Notes: generated by a model from the letters alone, not told the origin. A DNA stretch of 64,000 nt from Synchiropus splendidus (GCF_027744825.2 NC_071350.1:372001-436000); one strand, 5' to 3'. Numbered from the stretch's first letter, positions 41,735-54,639 are shown. Made by a program: numbers and translations.

Positions 41735-44700
41735 TAGTTGCACATCAAATCTAAACTGTCTGAAGTGTTTTTCCAAAGTTATCAACACTTTTATGTTTGG
41801 CGTTCTGAAACCCACCTTATCTCAGGCTGAAAAGCGTTTTTGTGCATTGTGCCATAACTTTTCAGGGTAGCTTCAGAACATGAAATTTTAACCTCCCACT
41901 ATAGCAGAAAGGGTCTTTCTAGTAGTTGCACATCAAATCTCAGCTGTCTGAAGTGTTTTTCAAAAGTTATCAACACTTTTATGTTTGGCGTTCCGAAACC
42001 CACCTTATCTCAGGCTGAAAAGCGTTTTTGTGCATTGTGCCATAACTTTTCAGGGAAGCTTCAGAACATGAAATTTTAACCTCCCACTATAGCAGAAAGG
42101 GTCTTTCTAGTAGTTGCACATCAAATCTAAACTGTCTGAAGTGTTTTTCCAAAGTTATCAACAGTTTTATGTTTGGCGTTCCGAAACCCACCTTATCTCA
42201 GGTTGAAAAGCGTTTTTGTGCATTGTGCCATAACTTTTCAGGGAAGCTTCAGAACATGAAATTTTAACCTCCCACTATAGCAGAAAGGGTCTTTCCAGTA
42301 GTTGCACATCAAATCTAAACTGTCTGAAGTGTTTTTCCAAAGTTATTAACACTTTTATGTTTGGCGTTCCGAAACGCACCTTATCTCAGGCTGAAAAGCG
42401 TTTTTGTGCATTGTGACATAACTTTTCAGGGAAGCTTCAGAACATGAAATTTTAACCTCCCACTATAGCAGAAAGGGTCTTTCTAGTAGTTGCACATCAA
42501 ATCTAAACTGTCTGAAGTGTTTTTCCAAAGTTATCAACACTTTTATGTTTGGCGTTCCGAAACCCACCTTATCTCAGGCTGAAAAGCGTTTTTACGCATT
42601 GTGCCATAACTTTTCAGGGAAGCTTCAGAACATGAAATTTTAACCTCCCACTATAGCAGAAAGGGTCTTTCTAGTAGGTGCACATCAAATCTAAGCTCTC
42701 TGAAGTGTTTTTCGAAAGTTATCAACACTTTTATGTTTGGCGTTCCGAAACCCACCTTATCTCAGGCTGAAAAGCGTTTTTGTGCATTGTGCCATAACTT
42801 TTCAGGAAAGCTTCAGAACATGAAATTTTAACCTCCCACTATAGCAGAAAGGGTCTTTCTAGTAGTTGCAGATCAAATCTAAGCTGTCTGAAGTGTTTTT
42901 CCAAAGTTATCAACACTTTTATGTTTGGCGTTCCGAAACCCACCTTATCTCAGGCTGAAAAGCGTTTTTGTGCATTGTGCCATAACTTTTCAGGAAAGCT
43001 TCAGAACATGAAATTTTAACCTCCCACTATAGCAGAAAGGGTCTTTCTAGTAGTTGCACATCAAATCTAAGCTCTCTGAAGTGTTTTTCGAAAGTTATCA
43101 ACACTTTTATGTTTGGCGTTCCGAAACCCACCTTATCTCAGGCTGAAAAGCGTTTTTGTGCATTGTGCCATAACTTTTCAGGGAAGCTTCAGAACATGAA
43201 ATTTTAACCTCCCACTATAGCAGAAAGGGTCTTTCTAGTAGTTGCACATCAAATCTAAGCTGTCTGAAGTGTTTTTCAAAAGTTATCAAAACTTTTATGT
43301 TTGGCGTTCCGAAACCCACCTTATCTCAGGCTGAAAAGCGTTTTTGTGCATTGTGCCATAACTTTTCAGGAAAGCTTCAGAACATGAAATTTTAACCTCC
43401 CACTATAGCAGAAAGGGTCTTTCTAGTAGTTGCACATCAAATCTAAACTGTCTGAAGTGTTTTTCCAAAGTTATCAACACTTTTATGTTTGGCGTTCCGA
43501 AACCCACCTTATCTCAGGCTGAAAAGCGTTTTTGTGCATTGTGCCATAACTTTTCAGGGTAGCTTCAGAACATGAAATTTTAACCTCCCACTATAGCAGA
43601 AAGGGTCTTTCTAGTAGTTGCACATCAAATCTAAGCTGTCTGAAGTGTTTTTCAAAAGTTATCAACACTTTTATGTTTGGCGTTCCGAAACCCACCTTAT
43701 CTCAGGATGAAAAGCGTTTTTGTGCATTGTGCCATAACTTTTCAGGAAAGCTTCAGAACATGAAATTTTAACCTCCCACTATAGCAGAAAGGGTCTTTCT
43801 AGTAGTTGCACATCAAATCTAAACTGTCTGAAGTGTTTTTCCAAAGTTATCAACACTTTTATGTTTGGCGTTCCGAAACCCACCTTATCTCAGGCTGAAA
43901 AGCGTTTTTGTGCATTGTGCCATAACTTTTCAGGGAAGCTTCAGAACATGAAATTTTAACCTCCCACTATAGCAGAAAGGGTCTTTCTAGTAGGTGCACA
44001 TCAAATCTAAGCTCTCTGAAGTGTTTTTCGAAAGTTATCAACACTTTTATGTTTGGCGTTCCGAAACCCACCTTATCTCAGGCTGAAAAGCGTTTTTGTG
44101 CATTGTGCCATAACTTTTCAGGGAAGCTTCAGAACATGAAATTTTAACCTCCCACTATAGCAGAAAGGGTCTTTCTAGTAGGTGCACATCAAATCTAAGC
44201 TGTCTGAAGTGTTTTTCAAAAGTTATCAACACTTTTATGTTTGGCGTTCCGAAACCCACCTTATCTCAGGCTGAAAAGCGTTTTTGTGCATTGTGCCATA
44301 ACTTTTCAGGAAAGCTTCAGAACATGAAATTTTAACCTCCCACTATAGCAGAAAGGGTCTTTCTAGTAGTTGCACATCAAATCTAAACTGTCTGAAGTGT
44401 TTTTCCAAAGTTATCAACACTTTTATGTTTGGCGTTCCGAAACCCACCTTATCTCAGGCTGAAAAGCGTTTTTACGCATTGTGCCATAACTTTTCAGGGA
44501 AGCTTCAGAACATGAAATTTTAACCTCCCACTATAGCAGAAAGGGTCTTTCTAGTAGTTGCACATCAAATCTAAACTGTCTGAAGTGTTTTTCCAAAGTT
44601 ATCAACACTTTTATGTTTGGCGTTCCGAAACCCACCTTATCTCAGGCTGAAAAGCGTTTTTGTGCATTGTGCCATAACTTTTCAGGGAAGCTTCAGAACA

Positions 44701-47700
44701 TGAAATTTTAACCTCCCACTATAGCAGAAAGGGTCTTTCTAGTAGTTGCACATCAAATCTAAGCTGTCTGAAGTGTTTTTCAAAAGTTATCAACACTTTT
44801 ATGTTTGGCGTTCCGAAACCCACCTTATCTCAGGCTGAAAAGCGTTTTTTTGCATTGTGCCATAACTTTTCAGGGAAGCTTCAGAACATAAAATTTTAAC
44901 CTCCCACTATAGCAGAAAGGGTCTTTCTAGTAGTTGCACATCAAATCTAAACTGTCTGAAGTGTTTTTCCAAAGTTATCAACACTTTTATGTTTGGCGTT
45001 CCGAAACCCACCTTATCTCAGGCTGAAAAGCGTTTTTGTGCATTGTGCCATAACTTTTCAGGGAAGCTTCAGAACATGAAATTTTAACCTCCCACTATAG
45101 CAGAAAGGGTCTTTCTAGTAGTTGCACATCAAATCTAAACTGTCTGAAGTGTTTTTCCAAAGTTATCAACACTTTTATGTTTGGCGTTCCGAAACCCACC
45201 TTATCTCAGGCTGAAAAGCGTTTTTACGCATTGTGCCATAACTTTTCAGGGAAGCTTCAGAACATGAAATTTTAACCTCCCACTATAGCAGAAAGGGTCT
45301 TTCTAGTAGTTGCACATCAAATCTAAGCTGTCTGAAGTGTTTTTCAAAAGTTATCAACACTTTTATGTTTGGCGTTCCGAAACCCACCTTATCTCAGGCT
45401 GAAAAGCGTTTTTGTGCATTGTGCCATAACTTTTCAGGAAAGCTTCAGAACATGAAATTTTAACCTCCCACTATAGCAGAAAGGGTCTTTCTAGTAGTTG
45501 CACATCAAATCTAAACTGTCTGAAGTGTTTTTCCAAAGTTATCAACACTTTTATGTTTGGCGTTCCGAAACCCACCTTATCTCAGGCTGAAAAGCGTTTT
45601 TACGCATTGTGCCATAACTTTTCAGGGAAGCTTCAGAACATGAAATTTTAACCTCCAACTATAGCAGAAAGGGTCTTTCTAGTAGGTGCACATCAAATCT
45701 AAGCTCTCTGAAGTGTTTTTCGAAAGTTATCAACACTTTTATGTTTGGCGTTCCGAAACCCACCTTATCTCAGGCTGAAAAGCGTTTTTGTGCATTGTGC
45801 CATAACTTTTCAGGAAAGCTTCAGAACATGAAATTTTAACCTCCCACTATAGCAGAAAGGGTCTTTCTAGTAGTTGCACATCAAATCTAAACTGTCTGAA
45901 GTGTTTTTCCAAAGTTATTAACACTTTTATGTTTGGCGTTCCGAAACCCACCTTATCTCAGGCTGAAAAGCGTTTTTGTGCATTGTGCCATAACTTTTCA
46001 GGGAAGCTTCAGAACATGAAATTTTAACCTCCCACTATAGCAGAAAGGGTCTTTCTAGTAGTTGCACATCAAATCTAAACTGTCTGAAGTGTTTTTCCAA
46101 AGTTATTAACACTTTTATGTTTGGCGTTCCGAAACGCACCTTATCTCAGGCTGAAAAGCGTTTTTGTGCATTGTGCCATAACTTTTCAGGGAAGCTTCAG
46201 AACATGAAATTTTAACCTCCCACTATAGCAGAAAGGGTCTTTCTAGTAGTTGCACATCAAATCTAAACTGTCTGAAGTGTTTTTCCAAAGTTATTAACAC
46301 TTTTATGTTTGGCGTTCCGAAACGCACCTTATCTCAGGCTGAAAAGCGTTTTTGTGCATTGTGCCATAACTTTTCAGGGAAGCTTCAGAACATGAAATTT
46401 TAACCTCCCACTATAGCAGAAAGGGTCTTTCTAGTAGTTGCACATCAAATCTAAGCTGTCTGAAGTGTTTTTCAAAAGTTATCAACACTTTTATGTTTGG
46501 CGTTCCGAAACCCACCTTATCTCAGGCTGAAAAGCGTTTTTGTGCATTGTGCCATAACTTTTCAGGAAAGCTTCAGAACATGAAATTTTAACCTCCCACT
46601 ATAGCAGAAAGGGTCTTTCTAGTAGTTGCACATCAAATCTAAACTGTCTGAAGTGTTTTTCCAAAGTTATCAACACTTTTATGTTTGGCGTTCCGAAACC
46701 CACCTTATCTCAGGCTGAAAAGCGTTTTTACGCATTGTGCCATAACTTTTCAGGGAAGCTTCAGAACATGAAATTTTAACCTCCCACTATAGCAGAAAGG
46801 GTCTTTCTAGTAGGTGCACATCAAATCTAAGCTCTCTGAAGTGTTTTTCGAAAGTTATCAACACTTTTATGTTTGGCGTTCCGAAACCCACCTTATCTCA
46901 GGCTGAAAAGCGTTTTTGTGCATTGTGCCATAACATTTCAGGAAAGCTTCAGAACATGAAATTTTAACCTCCCACTATAGCAGAAAGGGTCTTTCTAGTA
47001 GTTGCACATCAAATCTAAACTGTCTGAAGTGTTTTTCCAAAGTTATCAACACTTTTATGTTTGGCGTTCCGAAACCCACCTTATCTCAGGCTGAAAAGCG
47101 TTTTTACGCATTGTGCCATAACTTTTCAGGGAAGCTTCAGAACATGAAATTTTAACCTCCCACTATAGCAGAAAGGGTCTTTCTAGTAGTTGCACATCAA
47201 ATCTAAGCTGTCTGACGTGTTTTTCAAAAGTTATCAACACTTTTATGTTTGGTGTTCCGAAACCCACCTTATCTCAGGCTGAAAAGCGTTTTTGTGCATT
47301 GTGCCATAACTTTTCAGGAAAGCTTCAGAACATGAAATTTTAACCTCCCACTATAGCAGAAAGGGTCTTTCTAGTAGTTGCACATCAAATCTAAACTGTC
47401 TGAAGTGTTTTTCCAAAGTTATCAACACTTTTATGTTTGGCGTTCCGAAACCCACCTTATCTCAGGCTGAAAAGCGTTTTTACGCATTGTGCCATAACTT
47501 TTCAGGGAAGCTTCAGAACATGAAATTTTAACCTCCCACTATAGCAGAAAGGGTCTTTCTAGTAGGTGCACATCAAATCTAAGCTCTCTGAAGTGTTTTT
47601 CGAAAGTTATCAACACTTTTATGTTTGGCGTTCCGAAACCCACCTTATCTCAGGCTGAAAAGCGTTTTTGTGCATTGTGCCATAACTTTTCAGGAAAGCT

Positions 47701-47938
47701 TCAGAACATGAAATTTTAACCTCCCACTATAGCAGAAAGGGTCTTTCTAGTAGTTGCACATCAAATCTAAACTGTCTGAAGTGTTTTTCCAAAGTTATTA
47801 ACACTTTTATGTTTGGCGTTCCGAAACCCACCTTATCTCAGGCTGAAAAGCGTTTTTGTGCATTGTGCCATAACTTTTCAGGGAAGCTTCAGAACATGAA
47901 ATTTTAACCTCCCACTATAGCAGAAAGGGTCTTTCTAG

Positions 47939-49066
47939 TAGTTGCACATCAAATCTAAACTGTCTGAAGTGTTTTTCCAAAGTTATCAACACTTTTATGT
48001 TTGTCGTTCCGAAACCCACCTTATCTCAGCCTGAAAAGCGTTTTTACGCATTGTGCCATAACTTTTCAGGGAAGCTTCAGAACATGAAATTTTAACCTCC
48101 CAGTATAGCAGAAAGGGTCTTTCTAGTAGGTGCACATCAAATCTAAGCTGTCTGAAGTGTTTTTCGAAAGTTATCAACACTTTTATGTTTGGCGTTCCGA
48201 AACCCACCTTATCTCAGGCTGAAAAGCGTTTTTGTGCATTGTGCCATAACTTTTCAGGGAAGCTTCAGAACATGAAATTTTAACCTCCCACTATAGCAGA
48301 AAGGGTCTTTCTAGTAGTTGCACATCAAATCTAAGCTGTCTGAAGTGTTTTTCAAAAGTTATCAACACTTTTATGTTTGGCGTTCCGAAACCCACCTTAT
48401 CTCAGGCTGAAAAGCGTTTTTGTGCATTGTGCCATAACTTTTCAGGAAAGCTTCAGAACATGAAATTTTAACCTCCCACTATAGCAGAAAGGGTCTTTCT
48501 AGTAGTTGCACATCAAATCTAAACTGTCTGAAGTGTTTTTCCAAAGTTATCAACACTTTTATGTTTGGCGTTCCGAAACCCACCTTATCTCAGGCTGAAA
48601 AGCGTTTTTACGCATTGTGCCATAACTTTTCAGGGAAGCTTCAGAACATGAAATTTTAACCTCCCACTATAGCAGAAAGGGTCTTTCTAGTAGGTGCACA
48701 TCAAATCTAAGCTCTCTGAAGTGTTTTTCGAAAGTTATCAACACTTTTATGTTTGGCGTTCCGAAACCCACCTTATCTCAGGCTGAAAAGCGTTTTTGTG
48801 CATTGTGCCATAACTTTTCAGGGAAGCTTCAGAACATGAAATTTTAACCTCCCACTATAGCAGAAAGGGTCTTTCTAGTAGTTGCACATCAAATCTAAAC
48901 TGTCTGAAGTGTTTTTCCAAAGTTATTAACACTTTTATGTTTGGCGTTCCGAAACCCACCTTATCTCAGGCTGAAAAGCGTTTTTGTGCATTGTGCCATA
49001 ACTTTTCAGGGAAGCTTCAGAACATGAAATTTTAACCTCCCACTATAGCAGAAAGGGTCTTTCTAG
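47939..49066. repeat. Dispersed third copy of the 6-monomer unit
   Basis: The order B, C', D, B, C, A with the private CTCAGCCTG variant matches 39479-41734. It has its own changes in the first monomer (TTTGTCGTTCC and CTCCCAGTAT). Its position shows that higher-order units are also copied over several kilobases, in register with the 188-bp period. Confidence 0.75.
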
Positions 49067-49630
49067 TAGTTGCACATCAAATCTAAACTGTCTGAAGTGT
49101 TTTTCCAAAGTTATCAACACTTTTATGTTTGGCGTTCCGAAACCCACCTTATCTCAGGCTGAAATGCGTTTTTGTGCATTGTGCCATAACTTTTCAGGGT
49201 AGCTTCAGAACATGAAATTTTAACCTCCCACTATAGCAGAAAGGGTCTTTCTAGTAGTTGCACATCAAATCTCAGCTGTCTGAAGTGTTTTTCAAAAGTT
49301 ATCAACACTTTTATGTTTGGCGTTCCGAAACCCACCTTATCTCAGGCTGAAAAGCGTTTTTGTGCATTGTGCCATAACTTTTCAGGAAAGCTTCAGAACA
49401 TGAAATTTTAACCTCCCACTATAGCAGAAAGGGTCTTTCTAGTAGTTGCACATCAAATCTAAACTGTCTGAAGTGTTTTTCCAAAGTTATCAACACTTTT
49501 ATGTTTGGCGTTCCGAAACCCACCTTATCTCAGGCTGAAAAGCGTTTTTACGCATTGTGCCATTACTTTTCAGGGAAGCTTCAGAACATGAAATTTTAAC
49601 CTCCCACTATAGCAGAAAGGGTCTTTCTAG

Positions 49631-49787
49631 TGTTTTTCCAAAGTTATCAACACTTTTATGTTTGGCGTTCCGAAACCCACCTTATCTCAGGCTGAAAAGC
49701 GTTTTTACGCATTGTGCCATAACTTTTCAGGGAAGCTTCAGAACATGAAATTTTAACCTCCCACTATAGCAGAAAGGGTCTTTCTAG
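49631..49787. repeat. Truncated satellite monomer (157 bp, 31-bp deletion)
   Basis: The sequence passes directly from GGGTCTTTCTAG to TGTTTTTCC, losing 31 bp from the monomer start. The flanking monomer starts (49443 and 49788) are 345 bp apart, which equals 376 minus 31. An AG dinucleotide is shared at the two ends of the deleted segment, consistent with a short-homology deletion. It is the only large length change among the 300 monomers here. Confidence 0.93.
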
Positions 49788-52700
49788 TAGTTGCACATCA
49801 AATCTAAACTGTCTGAAGTGTTTTTCCAAAGTTATTAACACTTTTATGTTTGGCGTTCCGAAACCCACCTTATCTCAGGCTGAAAAGCGTTTTTGTGCAT
49901 TGTGCCATAACTTTTCAGGGAAGCTTCAGAACATGAAATTTTAACCTCCCACTATAGCAGAAAGGGTCTTTCTAGTAGTTGCACATCAAATCTAAACTGT
50001 CTGAAGTGTTTTTCCAAAGTTATCAACACTTTTATGTTTGGCGTTCCGAAACCCACCTTATCTCAGGCTGAAAAGCGTTTTTGTGCATTGTGCCATAACT
50101 TTTCAGGGTAGCTTCAGAACATGAAATTTTAACCTCCCACTATAGCAGAAAGGGTCTTTCTAGTAGTTGCACATCAAATCTCAGCTGTCTGAAGTGTTTT
50201 TCAAAAGTTATCAACACTTTTATGTTTGGCGTTCCGAAACCCACCTTATCTCAGGCTGAAAAGCGTTTTTGTGCATTGTGCCATAACTTTTCAGGAAAGC
50301 TTCAGAACATGAAATTTTAACCTCCCACTATAGCAGAAAGGGTCTTTCTAGTAGTTGCACATCAAATCTAAACTGTCTGAAGTGTTTTTCCAAAGTTATC
50401 AACACTTTTATGTTTGGCGTTCCGAAACCCACCTTATCTCAGGCTGAAAAGCGTTTTTGTGCATTGTGCCATAACTTTTCAGGGAAGCTTCAGAACATGA
50501 AATTTTAACCTCCCACTATAGCAGAAAGGGTCTTTCTAGTAGTTGCACATCAAATCTAAGCTGTCTGAAGTGTTTTTCAAAAGTTATCAACACTTTTATG
50601 TTTGGCGTTCCGAAACCCACCTTATCTCAGGCTGAAAAGCGTTTTTGTGCATTGTGCCATAACTTTTCAGGAAAGCTTCAGAACATGAAATTTTAACCTC
50701 CTACTATAGCAGAAAGGGTCTTTCTAGTAGTTGCACATCAAATCTAAACTGTCTGAAGTGTTTTTCCAAAGTTATCAACACTTTTATGTTTGGCGTTCCG
50801 AAACCCACCTTATCTCAGGCTGAAAAGCGTTTTTACGCATTGTGCCATTACTTTTCAGGGAAGCTTCAGAACATGAAATTTTAACCTCCCACTATAGCAG
50901 AAAGGGTCTTTCTAGTAGGTGCACATCAAATCTAAGCTCTCTGAAGTGTTTTTCGAAAGTTATCAACACTTTTATGTTTGGCGTTCCGAAACCCACCTTA
51001 TCTCAGGCTGAAAAGCGTTTTTGTGCATTGTGCCATAACTTTTCAGGGAAGCTTCAGAACATGAAATTTTAACCTCCCACTATAGCAGAAAGGGTCTTTC
51101 TAGTAGTTGCACATCAAATCTAAACTGTCTGAAGTGTTTTTCCAAAGTTATTAACACTTTTATGTTTGGCGTTCCGAAACCCACCTTATCTCAGGCTGAA
51201 AAGCGTTTTTGTGCATTGTGCCATAACTTTTCAGGGAAGCTTCAGAACATGAAATTTTAACCTCCCACTATAGCAGAAAGGGTCTTTCTAGTAGTTGCAC
51301 ATCAAATCTAAACTGTCTGAAGTGTTTTTCCAAAGTTATCAACACTTTTATGTTTGGCGTTCCGAAACCCACCTTATCTCAGGCTGAAAAGCGTTTTTGT
51401 GCATTGTGCCATAACTTTTCAGGGAAGCTTCAGAACATGAAATTTTAACCTCCCACTATAGCAGAAAGGGTCTTTCTAGTAGTTGCACATCAAATCTAAG
51501 CTGTCTGAAGTGTTTTTCAAAAGTTATCAACACTTTTATGTTTGGCGTTCCGAAACCCACCTTATCTCAGGCTGAAAAGCGTTTTTGTGCATTGTGCCAT
51601 AACTTTTCAGGAAAGCTTCAGAACATGAAATTTTAACCTCCCACTATAGCAGAAAGGGTCTTTCTAGTAGTTGCACATCAAATCTAAACTGTCTGAAGTG
51701 TTTTTCCAAAGTTATCAACACTTTTATGTTTGGCGTTCCGAAACCCACCTTATCTCAGGCTGAAAAGCGTTTTTACGCATTGTGCCATAACTTTTCAGGG
51801 AAGCTTCAGAACATGAAATTTTAACCTCCCACTATAGCAGAAAGGGTCTTTCTAGTAGGTGCACATCAAATCTAAGCTCTCTGAAGTGTTTTTCGAAAGT
51901 TATCAACACTTTTATGTTTGGCGTTCCGAAACCCACCTTATCTCAGGCTGAAAAGCGTTTTTGTGCATTGTGCCATAACTTTTCAGGAAAGCTTCAGAAC
52001 ATGAAATTTTAACCTCCCACTATAGCAGAAAGGGTCTTTCTAGTAGTTGCACATCAAATCTAAGCTGTCTGAAGTGTTTTTCCAAAGTTATCAACACTTT
52101 TATGTTTGGCGTTCCGAAACCCACCTTATCTCAGGCTGAAAAGCGTTTTTGTGCATTGTGCCATAACTTTTCAGGAAAGCTTCAGAACATGAAATTTTAA
52201 CCTCCCACTATAGCAGAAAGGGTCTTTCTAGTAGTTGCACATCAAATCTAAACTGTCTGAAGTGTTTTTCCAAAGTTATCAACACTTTTATGTTTGGCGT
52301 TCCGAAACCCACCTTATCTCAGGCTGAAAAGCGTTTTTACGCATTGTGCCATAACTTTTCAGGGAAGCTTCAGAACATGAAATTTTAACCTCCCACTATA
52401 GCAGAAAGGGTCTTTCTAGTAGGTGCACATCAAATCTAAGCTCTCTGAAGTGTTTTTCGAAAGTTATCAACACTTTTATGTTTGGCGTTCCGAAACCCAC
52501 CTTATCTCAGGCTGAAAAGCGTTTTTGTGCATTGTGCCATAACTTTTCAGGGAAGCTTCAGAACATGAAATTTTAACCTCCCACTATAGCAGAAAGGGTC
52601 TTTCTAGTAGTTGCACATCAAATCTAAACTGTCTGAAGTGTTTTTCCAAAGTTATTAACACTTTTATGTTTGGCGTTCCGAAACCCACCTTATCTCAGGC

Positions 52701-53989
52701 TGAAAAGCGTTTTTGTGCATTGTGCCATAACTTTTCAGGGAAGCTTCAGAACATGAAATTTTAACCTCCCACTATAGCAGAAAGGGTCTTTCTAGTAGTT
52801 GCACATCAGATCTAAACTGTCTGAAGTGTTTTTCCAAAGTTATCAACACTTTTATGTTTGGCGTTCCGAAACCCACCTTATCTCAGGCTGAAAAGCGTTT
52901 TTACGCATTGTGCCATAACTTATCAGGGAAGCTTCAGAACATGAAATTTTAACCTCCCACTATAGCAGAAAGGGTCTTTCTAGTAGGTGCACATCAAATC
53001 TAAGCTGTCTGAAGTGTTTTTCGAAAGTTATCAACACTTTTATGTTTGGCGTTCCGAAACCCACCTTATCTCAGGCTGAAAAGCGTTTTTGTGCATTGTG
53101 CCATAACTTTTCAGGGAAGCTTCAGAACATGAAATTTTAACCTCCCACTATAGCAGAAATGGTCTTTCTAGTAGTTGCACATCAAATCTAAGCTGTCTGA
53201 AGTGTTTTTCAAAAGTTATCAACACTTTTATGTTTGGCGTTCCGAAACCCACCTTATCTCAGGCTGAAAAGCGTTTTTGTGCATTGTGCCATAACTTTTC
53301 AGGAAAGCTTCAGAACATGAAATTTTAACCTCCCACTATAGCAGAAAGGGTCTTTCTAGTAGTTGCACATCAAATCTAAACTGTCTGAAGTGTTTTTCTA
53401 AAGTTATCAACACTTTTATGTTTGGCGTTCCGAAACCCACCTTATCTCAGGCTGAAAAGCGTTTTTACGCATTGTGCCATAACTTTTCAGGGAAGCTTCA
53501 GAACATGAAATTTTAACCTCCCACTATAGCAGAAAGGGTCTTTCTAGTAGGTGCACATCAAATCTAAGCTCTCTGAAGTGTTTTTCCAAAGTTATCAACA
53601 CTTTTATGTTTGGCGTTCCGAAACCCACCTTATCTCAGGCTGAAAAGCGTTTTTGTGCATTGTGCCATAACTTTTCAGGGAAGCTTCAGAACATGAAATT
53701 TTAACCTCCCACTATAGCAGAAAGGGTCTTTCTAGTAGTTGCACATCAAATCTAAGCTGTCTGAAGTGTTTTTCAAAAGTTATCAACACTTTTATGTTTG
53801 GCGTTCCGAAACCCACCTTATCTCAGGCTGAAAAGCGTTTTTGTGCATTGTGCCATAACTTTTCAGGAAAGCTTCAGAACATGAAATTTTAACCTCCCAC
53901 TATAGCAGAAAGGGTCTTTCTAGTAGTTGCACATCAAATCTAAGCTGTCTGAAGTGTTTTTCAAAAGTTATCAACACTTTTATGTTTGG

Positions 53990-53993
53990 CGTT
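53990..53993. repeat. Target-site duplication CGTT, left copy
   Basis: CGTT precedes the 5' LTR and is repeated directly after the 3' LTR (61583-61586). In uninterrupted monomers it occurs once, in GGCGTTCCG. A 4-bp duplication is typical of gammaretrovirus-like integrases. Confidence 0.93.
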
Positions 53994-54424
53994 TGTGGGA
54001 ATCATGATATTTTACTCATGATCATATTTATCAAGTATCTGCTATTGAATAAATGCTTTGTCTAATGAAAAACTGAATCCAACAGACGCAGTGATAATGG
54101 GTAAGGTAACCTCAGTTTGATCCAGTATGAGAGGTGTGTATGATAAGGATAGTGGGGAGAGATGCGTGGATGGAAGAGCGAGTTATGAAAGGCAGGAACC
54201 ATTTGGTACCAGGACAAAGGAGGAACCCAGGAGACATAACCCAGAACCGGTCCAAACAGCTTGAGCTGAGTCTGAGTGTGTGGGGACAAACATCTACCTT
54301 CCCCCAAGTGAAGGAATGTGGAAGATAAGGAACCTCAGGCACAGCGATGGGTCAGGAGGATGAATTATGGACCCAGGCAGAGCCAGGCAGAGATGGGACC
54401 AGCCAGTCCACCAGCAGAAGCAAG

Positions 54425-54429
54425 CCAAT
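54425..54429 (+). promoter_or_regulatory. CCAAT box, distal, in U3
   Basis: AGCCAATCAG is a good match to the NF-Y site, about 205 bp upstream of the TATA-like box. A second CCAAT is at 54591-54595. Confidence 0.5.
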
Positions 54430-54555
54430 CAGAGGAGGGGACTGGATTATCTGTTTACAGCTTTCCACCCAAAAAAGGCCAGGAAATGGGCAACAACAAG
54501 AGGATTCATCAACGTCGCTCCAAACCAAGGGGTGTCGAAACCAGATCAGGAATGT

Positions 54556-54569
54556 GGCGCCATGGCAAC
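54556..54569 (+). promoter_or_regulatory. X-box-like (RFX) motif in U3
   Basis: GGCGCCATGGCAAC fits the RFX consensus GTNRCC-N(0-3)-RGYAAC at all but one position. It lies between the two CCAAT boxes, a spacing reminiscent of RFX/NF-Y promoters. Binding is not shown by sequence alone. Confidence 0.3.
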
Positions 54570-54590
54570 GGGGACCCCAAGAGACCAGGA

Positions 54591-54595
54591 CCAAT
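54591..54595 (+). promoter_or_regulatory. CCAAT box, proximal, in U3
   Basis: GACCAATCGG lies about 38 bp upstream of the TATA-like box, a normal place for an NF-Y site in a retroviral U3. Confidence 0.5.
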
Positions 54596-54632
54596 CGGTG
54601 GAGACTACACCCCAAGATGAACTGAAATGTGT

Positions 54633-54639
54633 CATAAAA
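54633..54639 (+). promoter_or_regulatory. TATA-like box, 5' LTR
   Basis: CATAAAA in GTCATAAAAGGG lies about 115 bp before the AATAAA signal. Transcription, and thus the U3/R border, would be expected roughly 25-30 bp downstream, near 54660-54670. The same element is at 61367-61373 in the 3' LTR. Confidence 0.65.

Larger units (their letters stand above)
1..53993. repeat. 188-bp satellite DNA array, upstream block (287 monomers plus 70 bp)
   Basis: Monomers repeat head to tail every 188 bp; starts seen at 1, 189, 377 and 565 hold register to 49443 once two single-base deletions are counted. Nearly every monomer carries a HindIII site (AAGCTT) and the block GGCGTTCCGAAACCC. Variation sits mainly at six linked sites: TAGTTGC/TAGGTGC near the start, AAACTG/AAGCTG/AAGCTC, CCAAAG/CAAAAG/CGAAAG, TTATTAAC/TTATCAAC, TTTTTGTGC/TTTTTACGC, and CAGGGAA/CAGGAAA. 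These define types I call A (AACTG, CC, TTA, GTG), B (AACTG, CC, TCA, ACG), C (GGTGC, AGCTC or AGCTG, CG), D (AGCTG, CA, GGAAA), E (AACTG, CC, TCA, GTG) and F (AGCTG, CC, ACG). The monomer is near nucleosome length, as in many centromeric satellites. Centromere function is inference only. No gene lies in this block; short open frames are chance results of the repeat. Confidence 0.98.

Noticed and set aside
1..53993. CENP-B box in the satellite monomer
   Set aside because: The closest stretch, around TTTCGGAACGCC on the - strand, lacks the required A and the CGGG block.
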